From: Caprella mutica
Taxonomy: Eukaryota; Arthropoda; Malacostraca; Amphipoda; Caprellidae
Reading direction: 5' to 3'
Length of the DNA: 64,000 bases
NCBI GenBank assembly: GCA_947561585.1
Contig: CANNZV010001620.1
Span: 1-64,000 of the forward strand
The notes beneath the pieces are model-generated. The model was not told where the DNA came from. It ran no database searches and worked only from the letters and a program-made list of their open reading frames with translations. Both the position numbers and the translations under genes were made by a program. This document shows positions 57,501-64,000 of the stretch, in pieces (the stretch's first letter is position 1; each line of letters starts with the position of its first letter).

Positions 57501-58126
57501 ATTATAATTGTTTAATTATTTTTCTTGACCATTGAAGGTGGAGAACCACACGCAATCCTCCAAGAGGCGCGGGTGGAGGTCTTTCCCACCTCCAAATGTA
57601 ACTCCTCCTACTCTGGTCTATTGAGTGCACCGAAGAACTGGCCCCAAGGGATAACGCCCCAGCTACACATCTGCGCTGGTAACTCCACAGGAGGTGTCGA
57701 TACCTGTCAGGTAAAATTTTACACCATGATTACGACCGAGGACAGTGTCCATACCTACTTCTACTCTTGACTACGACTGAGTACAATGTCCATACCTAAC
57801 TTTTGACATCAACGATATAGCATGTGGTTCCGAAGCAGACGTGAACCCCCCCCCCCTCCCCCTAATAGTGAATTACATACACTAATAGCATTCATTTCTC
57901 TGTAAATAATGTCAAGGCAATTTAACATATTGAAGTGAATTTCTTTTTTCAGGGTGACTCAGGTGGTCCAGCAGTGCAGTTGGACCCCTCTAGCAGGACC
58001 TACACAGCCATTGGTGTTGTGTCTCAGGGTAACGGGTGCGGGTTGGAGGCTTTCCCAGGCATTTACGTCAATCTTGCAAAAGAAGAGTACTTGCAGTGGA
58101 TTAAAGATGTTGCTTTTGCCAATTGA
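48569..58126 (+). CDS. CLIP-domain serine protease, tandem copy 2
   Basis: Exons 48569-48635, 49775-49948, 54430-54474, 54790-54941, 55958-56064, 56325-56502, 56963-57059, 57538-57710, 57953-58126 (stop TGA): 388 aa, 12 fewer than copy 1, all missing from exon 4. Signal peptide (MKSKIKILFIFLSVLISESS), six-Cys CLIP domain, RRRR-S at 115-119, then VVGG at 132-135 with Thr131 in front of it, WPWM, H177, D228, S334 and pocket Asp328. Exons 5-9 are nearly identical to copy 1, exons 2-4 less so. Intron 2 is enlarged by a 4.1 kb insertion, and intron 4 contains GC-richer open frames. No extra activation cassettes are seen in intron 4. Expected to be a secreted trypsin-like enzyme; substrate unknown. 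Confidence 0.95.
48868..49215 (+). mobile_element. family F interspersed repeat in copy 2 intron 1
   Basis: Co-linear with 36082-36425 (TTTTAGAAGATA, TAGATTTTTGTGTTAGGTAG, TTCACGGAGTAGCTTTC, TATGGTCTTCGGTTCCGAA). It sits at the same place in the paralogous intron, so it predates the duplication. Confidence 0.7.
49275..49550. mobile_element. MITE D in copy 2 intron 1
   Basis: Imperfect inverted ends (GACGTCCCGTGAGAAAAAAA and TCGGTTTTTCGCGTCGGAGG). Matches 63205-63465 in copy 3 intron 4, with shared CAGAGACTGAAAA/CAGAGGCTGAAAA and ATTATCGG. Confidence 0.75.
50500..51010 (+). repeat. 22-bp minisatellite inside the 4.1 kb insertion
   Basis: About 22 copies of AACTACTCGTGTAGGTTATA plus CC, with ACATT and ATATC variants arranged in larger blocks. 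Confidence 0.93.
52370..52612. mobile_element. MITE E, divergent copy
   Basis: TAGGGTCAAGTAGGTAAATTG at left and AACCGAATTTGGCTGTGTAACCCT-like right end match 22704-22947 imperfectly; inner AACTAACTGCGG and GAGACTCTCTTAA are shared. Confidence 0.7.
52672..52832. mobile_element. MITE family B copy
   Basis: Ends AGGATAAGTTCCGAAATATC and CTGATAATTTGGAACTTACC, inner CACATTTTCGGTCGCGTAAG and CGTGACCGAAAATTTG. Confidence 0.85.
52871..53341. mobile_element. 471-bp element with arrayed GGTCATGAGCCCCC ends
   Basis: Flanked by a perfect 9-bp direct repeat ATGTAGAAG (52862-52870, 53342-53350). The left end repeats GGTCATGAGCCCCCC about seven times, the right end carries inverted copies (GGGGGGCTCATGACC). 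Centre AT-rich and non-coding. Confidence 0.9.
53780..54350 (+). repeat. about 125-bp tandem repeat at the right end of the insertion
   Basis: Four and a half copies carrying CAACTCTCATAGTAAGTTAA and ACACTATGTCATAGTTGTTTT, with decay toward the right. Confidence 0.88.
55267..55594 (-). other. unidentified GC-richer open exon-like segment, antisense in copy 2 intron 4
   Basis: On the minus strand the segment has a fair acceptor (CATACCTACAG) and a good donor (TTTAG|GTGAGC) and stays open for 108 codons. Codons favour G/C in third position, unlike surrounding DNA. The product reads MVSELVIQIRSKECGFTFF and later LEIEEKIVVLANLEKEVDRE. I do not recognise the family. It may be an exon of a nested antisense gene or a gene fragment carried by a transposon. 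Confidence 0.45.
55685..55808 (+). other. second unidentified exon-like open segment, sense strand, copy 2 intron 4
   Basis: After GATTCGCAG the frame runs 41 codons through AGKFDFFDIGLKPNPNAGPN to CKYLFGMPTSG and meets a donor-like G|GTAAAT. It would be 124 nt, which breaks the protease frame if spliced in. Family unknown; it sits 90 bp from the antisense segment at 55267-55594, so the two may belong to one inserted element. Confidence 0.3.
57215..57460 (+). repeat. degenerate 40-45 bp tandem repeat in copy 2 intron 7
   Basis: About six imperfect units with TATTCACTCAATTCGGTATC and ATTTACGTCC. The same intron of copy 1 has at most one related unit. Confidence 0.75.
57724..57800 (+). repeat. 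two-unit 41-bp repeat in copy 2 intron 8
   Basis: Same unit as 43467-43905 (TACGACTGAGTACAATGTCC), only two copies; followed by a family F tail at 57800-57870. Confidence 0.85.
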
Positions 58127-58579
58127 TTTACATTTCTAAGAAAATAGACCCAAATATTTTTTCCAATTTTTCAACAATTTTCGATTATTATTTTCTCATA
58201 TTTATTTTATGATTTTTTCTCTTTATTTCTTGTTGGTATTTTTCAACCAGGTACACCAACATTTAAAAAAAATCCATAATTTTCTCAAAATTATAGGAAT
58301 TTAAGACAATATATTGCTACTACCATCTTGGTATTTTCTAATTTTAATTTTCCGTAATACACATATCTACTTTTTTTTTTTATCCCTTTTCACTTTTTTC
58401 CTATTAATCTTCTCTTAGAAAAAATGCCCCTGTAAATTTCTACGCCTACTAGAATTTTACTTTTGATACACTAGATAGGATATATCAATACTAATAGTTA
58501 ATAATTATTTGATTTCAATCATTGTTAATAGTTAGTTATTCAATTTCAATCACTGTTTATTAATTCACTGACTATACAC

Positions 58580-59372
58580 ACAGTATAAAGATTGGGAGTA
58601 GACCAATCTCATATGGGAGACATCTTTTCTAAACTGACCAATAGCGTTGCAGAAGAGACCGGTGGTGCGTGACGTCATGGGCGGGAAAATTTACTACTCT
58701 TTAATATGTAGTAATATTTTTATTTTGACTAAATAAATATTTTTAAAATATATTACTTTTATTTACAACTTTTTGAAAGTATAATTGAAATTGAATTTGG
58801 TAATATATAAATGACAATATGCGTTTTAAATCATTTATTCTAAGAATATCACACGAAGATTCAATCAGTCTATAATATTTTCAGGATCTATGATTTCAAA
58901 GGCTTATTGTCAAACCCTAAATGGAAATAATAGAACAACCCTAATAAAACTTAATTTTAAGAGAAACGTCAATTTAGATTTGAATGGATTCAAAATCTTG
59001 GTGAATTGCCAATCTTGATTCTTGAGAAATCGTCTCCACAGACATAACAATTTTTGATAATGGTTGCTGATTACAACAAATTTCTATTCAATCTTTGTAA
59101 TCATGTCTCCTATAACTGTTTAATAAAAAATAGAACTATTTCCTACTGTATTATTACTATCTTTAAACATTTATTAACCTTCCTATCACGCGCGTTTGAC
59201 ATTGTTATTTGTTTGTAGCTAGAACTCCCCTTGGTTAGTCTACACTTTTCACATTCATGTGACTCTGGAAGTAGCTGATTGGTTCTAGATTGCTGACGTC
59301 ACGCACCATCCACTTGAAAAATAATAACACACAACTGGTCTACTCCCCTAATCTTTATACTGTGCTATACAC
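58580..59372. mobile_element. 0.8 kb inverted-ended element with a nested MITE A remnant
   Basis: Ends ACAGTATAAAGATTGGGAGT and ACTCCCCTAATCTTTATACTGT; inner GCGTGACGTCA/TGACGTCACGC also inverted. Flanks share CTATACAC, a 7-8 bp target duplication. A deleted family A copy (58811-58919) lies inside. Confidence 0.8.
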
Positions 59373-59844
59373 TGCTTAAAGATGTTATATGTTAACATTT
59401 ATTTTAACGCTCTGTCTCTTAGTTGAAATTTAAATACAATTTAATTGTAGCCAACTTCTTATTCTATTTAGATTATAAAGGACCAATTCCATTATACCAA
59501 ATAATAAAATAAATGTTATAGGAGTGCCTTATACTAAAACTAGTCTCTTTGTAAAGTCCATAATGATAATAATAAAAAGACATGTCATAAAAAGCGTAAC
59601 AAAGTATTGAACCTTGCGGTACCTCCTAATCGAAGTATGTAGGTTTTCAAACAAGTTTGCACAATAATAATGTACTAGGTAGGGAAATCTCCGATTTGTC
59701 TGATGGTATCTCATTTTCGTTCATGTAATAAAAAAATGTATAACAATTAATCTCGTTATCAATAGAAATAACTAGTAAAATGATTATATGATCGAAAATG
59801 TGTAACCGCCCGATCTAACGAAACTTTTCCTAGCATGTGTACTA

Positions 59845-59990
59845 TTCAGGATGCTGATAATTTACTGTATAATCAAGCATACAATTCTTAGAATTAGTCG
59901 AACACGGAAAAATTTTGCAACATATAAGCTGAGTGTGTAAGAAACTTTATTCCCGACTCATGTATGTTTTACAGCGACATCTAGTTAGCG
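59845..59990 (+). promoter_or_regulatory. conserved upstream block of protease copy 3
   Basis: Counterpart of 35329-35460 and 48008-48155, with GCAACATATAAGCTGAGTGT and CAGCGACATCTAG, about 435-580 bp before the start codon. Confidence 0.4.
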
Positions 59991-60424
59991 GACTAGGATC
60001 CTGCAAATAGATAATGCTAATGATATGCAAGTCTAATGATTTAGATATTTTTGCAATTTCTTTAAATATGAATGACAACAGATTAATTCATTTTGAATCT
60101 TCCATTTATTTCAATGAACAAATCTGTAATATCATATTCAGCAAGATATATGGATAACTTTTATAATGTTAACTTGTTATCCCAGTCTTAGGTTGACTGG
60201 CATGTTGAGCGTTGTTATAGATGTTTCCAAGCAGAACAGAATAACGCCACCTTGGTTAACCAAAAATTTTAGGTGACCCTCAGTGTCTCCATCTTTGTAT
60301 AAGAAAAACACTGTTCTAAATATTTAATTAAATTGAATATTCAATATCTTTTCAAAATATTATATTAAGATTTTTGTGAGATAGTATAGAAATGATAAGT
60401 CCTATTTTCTCTAAAAATCTAAGT

Positions 60425-63400
60425 ATGAACCCCAAAACTAGAATTTTGTTTATTTTTCTTTCGGTTTTAATTTCGGAATCTTCTTCACAAGGTAAGTTTC
60501 GAAATTCTTATGTCAAAAATAAGTATTAAAGTTTTCATTCGTAGTTATTTACCTTTATTTTGATAAAGTTTACATAATTCTTCATAGATAATTTAGGTTT
60601 GAACATAATTATCTTTTGTAAGCCCAAACCAAATTTTGTTTGAATGGGGGGAACTTTTCCTATCCTGTTCTGATTGTCTATAAATAATAATCTACAGGTA
60701 TCAGCTTCCCTGGTTCTCGACATGGACAATCCTTGTGTCAAACTCAGGATAAAAAACTCGGCGTTTGTAAGAGTTTGGCTGAATGTCCTGAGGCAATCAG
60801 CCAGGGTTTCACCGCCGTCATTTGTGGATTCAACAGTGAAAGTCCAACAGTATGCTGCCCGATGAAAACAGGTAAATCGGTTATTTTGGCTCCTAGGTAT
60901 TTATTTTGTGATATAAAAGAGCGTCGAAGTAACTTTTTGGAAAGTGGACGTTATTATAAGTCATAAACAATTCTGACCATTATAAATTTCTGATTGAGTT
61001 GTCACAAACTATGTTGACACCCATTTTAGGAGTACAGTGTCTGTGAGCGTCAGACTACTGCACAGTTTACCAAATTACCCAATGAATATAATTACACACA
61101 ACGTCCGCGTGATATGGTCTCTAAACGGGTGGGAAAATTACCGCCAATTTTTAGGTGCGGAAGTATGGTTGTATTGATTATGGACTACAAGTATTTTATT
61201 ACAATGTGAATTGTAATTGGTATATACTTCTTAAATTGTTTAACATAAATTTCATTAAAGCTATTTTTATATAGTAAAATGCATTGGATTTAAAGTTTGA
61301 TTTTGTCATGGTTATCGAACTGTTTCAGTACCAATAAAAGATGGCGGTGTAACTGCTCCTCGAATCAACTTCAGTAAGTTCGACTTTAATTTAAATCTAA
61401 ATTATATTAGCTATTAATATTTTAAAAATTATTTAATGAAAAACTATTCAATTGAAAGCAAACACGTCAATGTGTGAAATATCTATGATTAAATATCAGA
61501 TCAATTCTTCAAACTCTAATTTGAAAGAACTCTAGTTTATCCTTTCATTTAATTCTTTGAAAGATTGAAAAAATGTATTTACTTTTAATTTAACATTATG
61601 AAAAGATATTTTTGTTGGAGCACTACTACCAATTCTTTTGTCTCTCCAGGATGTGGTAACCAAACTTCTCCTCCAGGCCCTACTTTATTTGGCCCTATCT
61701 TATCAAGACGGAGAAGAAGTTCCTCTTTTGATTTTGTAGATTTCCATGTACCGCCAAGAGATTTCGATATCACTGGAGTGGCGGGAGGTATCGACTCCTT
61801 CTTCAACTCTACATGGCCAACCTCATGGCCCTGGATGGTGAGCTCGGAACAATTCTAGTTACTCTTTAATCTTGGTTTTATATTTTGGAAAGAAACTCTG
61901 TAAGCTATACTTGAAAAACAACAAAAGAAGAAAGTTTTGAATGTTTCGTTAAGCATTAACAAATGGAATATGTCTATGGTAGATGTAATTGGGAAAGAAG
62001 GTGTCGTGAAATATTGTATTTTGCATAAAGGATGGTTTTTCTTTATTTAAACTACGTTTACAATTTTTTAACGTTTCAACTTGCAATTTTAGTGGATATT
62101 GTTGGGGTTATATTTTCTCTAAGAGATTTTTGATTTCTTTCAAGTTTTTTTAGGCTTCATTACTATCGTCACTGCTTTTTCCTCTTACATCCGGGGCTGG
62201 TTTCCTTTATTTTATTATCCTATTCCCAAATAGCTTTTTTGTATCTATGATAGATGTCTTTGTAGTTACAGCTTCATTAACTCGCTTTAAAATGTCTTTT
62301 TCTGCATGATTGGTCCTTTTTCTGCTGGAAAAGACGCTTGGCATTTATCGGTATACGGTTATACTTATTCTACCAGATAAGACATCCCATCTCTTGCTAT
62401 AACATCTAATTGAATGTTTATAGACGATTTTTCCAATGGTTCAAGTAATTAACATTTATTCATAAGTCCTTTAAAGTTTTTGGTAGCGAATAAGTCGAGA
62501 ATCACGATAACATATAGGTTCGTCTTATCTGAAAATAAGATTTATAAATCAATAATGTTTTAATTAATTTCTGAATATACAAAGATAATAAAGAAAGAAA
62601 GAAAGCATATTATTGTACTGAATTAAGGTTCACTAAACAATAAATGGATAATCGTAGTAACATTTGAGAACAGTTCAAGAATGTGGTTCTTTCCTAAAGT
62701 ATTTCAATATGAATTACTACAATCACAATCAATAATCTCAATATAATTACAATAAAATTAAATGTTAAGGCTTAACCCACTATACGATTCCCGATCAATT
62801 TCGTGTGATTTCGTTCTGTACTTTGGCAACCTCTAATCTCAACACTTACGAATTCATATCAAATCCAGATGCTATTTAAACACTTGTTGAATATCTCCTG
62901 ACTTATTGGTAGCTTCGACGACTGGGTTACAGGCCATGATTGACAGACGGCTACATATTGAATTTTTGTCCGCCTTTGAACTAGCTCCAAACTCTGCTAC
63001 TTCCTTAACTGAATTAAATTCCTCACTAAAAATCATCAACACTCTTTCTTTTCCCCTCTTAAGTTCCGAATCCAGCCCCATCAGAGCAATGATCTTCACC
63101 TCACCAATCAGCCAATAGTTGAAAGTTGAATAGTTTTAAGTCTATACAGGGTAGCTTTATCTGTCGAGCATTCAATATTTTAAATGTGACAGATAGGAGA
63201 ATAAATTGAGACCCTCCCGCACGAAAAACCGACCCATACGATGACAGAGGCTGAAAATAGCGCAACTGACAAAATGGTCCGCTGGTAAAGCAATATTTTT
63301 ACATATTCAAAGTCGTAAAAGAGTTTTATTGTTTTCTCTAATTATCGGAGAGAGGTATGAATTTTCAGGCTATAAGAAGCCGTTGCGTTACTTAATTGGC

Positions 63401-63666
63401 GTGCAATTTCTGTCTGAAAAATATATTTTTGGGTCGGTTTTTCGCATGGGACGGTTTAAAAATTATTTCTGGTTTTGATTCGTTTCTACATCTCTGCACC
63501 TTTTGCTAGCACGTTTAACCATATTTCTTAAGTACCTAATTTTGTTATTTCTTTTTCAGGCTCTCCTTGGACGAGGTAACCCTCCACTTACGCCAAGATG
63601 GTTCTGTAGCGCCAGTCTCATCAACGAAAATTGGCTACTAACTGCTGCCCATTGCTTAGCTTTCGG
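60425..63666 (+). CDS. CLIP-domain serine protease, tandem copy 3 (3' end outside window)
   Basis: Exons 1-5 only: 60425-60491, 60698-60871, 61329-61373, 61650-61837, 63560-63666; exons 6-9 should lie beyond 64000. Signal peptide (MNPKTRILFIFLSVLISESS), six-Cys CLIP domain with CGFNSESPTVCCPM, RRRR-S at 115-119, VAGG at 139-142 with Gly138 in front, WPWM at 155-158, and catalytic His189 in LTAAHC. Exon 4 has the same length as in copy 1. The exon 5 donor is GG|GTTGGT, weaker than GG|GTATGA in copies 1 and 2. Intron 1 is short (about 200 bp against 800 and 1,140), mainly because the family F element is absent. No mini-exon cassette was found in intron 4 by eye. Intact as far as seen. Confidence 0.92.
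62075..62350 (+). mobile_element. family F repeat fragment in copy 3 intron 4
   Basis: Degraded match to the other copies (TGCAATTTTAGTGGATATTG, AGGCTTCATTACTATCGTC). Here it lies in intron 4 rather than intron 1. Confidence 0.5.
62872..63120 (-). other. unidentified open segment, antisense in copy 3 intron 4
   Basis: 75 codons open on the minus strand (GLDSELKRGKERVLMIFSEE, then FNSVKEVAEFGASSKAD). It resembles real coding sequence in composition but no domain is recognised and splice borders are unclear. Possibly a transposon protein fragment. The plus strand is also open here. Confidence 0.3.
63205..63465. mobile_element. MITE D in copy 3 intron 4
   Basis: Ends ACCCTCCCGCACGAAAAACC and GGTTTTTCGCATGGGACGGT; homologous to 49275-49550. 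Confidence 0.8.
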
Positions 63667-64000
63667 GTTGGTAGCTAGAATTTGAATTTTGACTATTTCA
63701 AGTCAATAATTTCCATAATAGAATATATATATATGTCATATTTCAGTGATATCAATAGAAGAACTAGTCTCTAGTCTTACAATGTGATTTCGTTATATCT
63801 CTCAATAAGAACTAGTCTTTCATTTGAAATGTTCTTTAATTCAATTCATAACTATTTGCAAGGAGGAGGAGGAGCCAATAGAGAGCGGAGCACTTAAGTT
63901 ACAGTGCTTCGCCTCTTGTTGGCTCCTTCTCCTAGCCGACCAACCGGAGAAGAGTTATTTTTAAAAAACATTATCCGTAAGAACATTATGTTTGCAGAAC
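63667..64000. other. start of copy 3 intron 5 with a GGAGGAGGAGCCAATAG hairpin
   Basis: Arms 63865-63892 and 63905-63932 are imperfect complements (GAGGAGCCAATAGAGAGCGG against CGCCTCTTGTTGGCTCCTTC). The expected exon 6 is not reached before the window ends. Confidence 0.55.

Larger units (their letters stand above)
58127..60424. other. intergenic region between protease copies 2 and 3
   Basis: Contains the copy 2 3' UTR, an inverted-ended element (58580-59372), the duplicated upstream block from about 59470, a degraded family B piece (59690-59830), and the proximal copy 3 promoter. No other gene seen. Confidence 0.6.

Overview
The window is AT-rich, intron-rich eukaryotic DNA from an arthropod, most likely an insect. 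Support for this: a stranded-at-second type VWC/FN3 receptor, CLIP-domain serine proteases, short GT-AG introns and many MITE-like repeats. The species cannot be fixed from the sequence; a hemipteran would fit but this is only a guess. I see no rRNA, tRNA or CRISPR array.

Layout, all recognised host genes on the + strand. (1) 193-13739: the 3' 21 coding exons of a stranded-at-second (sas) orthologue, about 1,795 residues visible, with a very large His/Asp repeat block, a transmembrane helix and a short tail; the 5' end lies outside the window. (2) 13740-18310: intergenic, with fold-back elements and a 1.57 kb hAT-type element (8-bp target duplication) holding a 32-bp satellite. (3) 18311-21370: adenine phosphoribosyltransferase, 4 exons, 181 aa; its second intron starts with about 50 tandem copies of its own 5' splice junction. 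(4) 21371-27865: repeat-rich intergenic DNA with a 0.93 kb fold-back and a Tc1-like 0.95 kb fold-back. (5) 27866-29825: ALKBH2-type DNA dioxygenase, 246 aa. (6) 30289-33808: PGAM5 mitochondrial phosphatase, 285 aa. (7) 35786 to the window end: three tandem copies, about 12 kb apart, of one CLIP-domain serine protease gene with identical exon-intron structure (copy 1 400 aa, copy 2 388 aa, copy 3 cut by the window end after exon 5).

The housekeeping genes (purine salvage, alkylation repair, mitochondrial quality control) are simply neighbours; no functional link is implied. The most unusual material is in the protease cluster. All three paralogues have a trypsin-like active site but no Arg/Lys at the expected zymogen cleavage position (Pro, Thr and Gly instead), and all have an RRRR-S furin-like site upstream. 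Copy 1 also carries two extra, symmetric phase-0 mini-exons (81 and 78 nt) with good splice sites. Each encodes another furin-like site, a xxGG-[TS]-D-A strand and WPWM, so it looks like a spare cassette for the activation region. Other notable points are the amplified splice donor of APRT, the metal-binding-like repeat of sas, a MITE family whose terminal repeat contains a U1-like 5' splice site, and paralogous empty sites that date several insertions.
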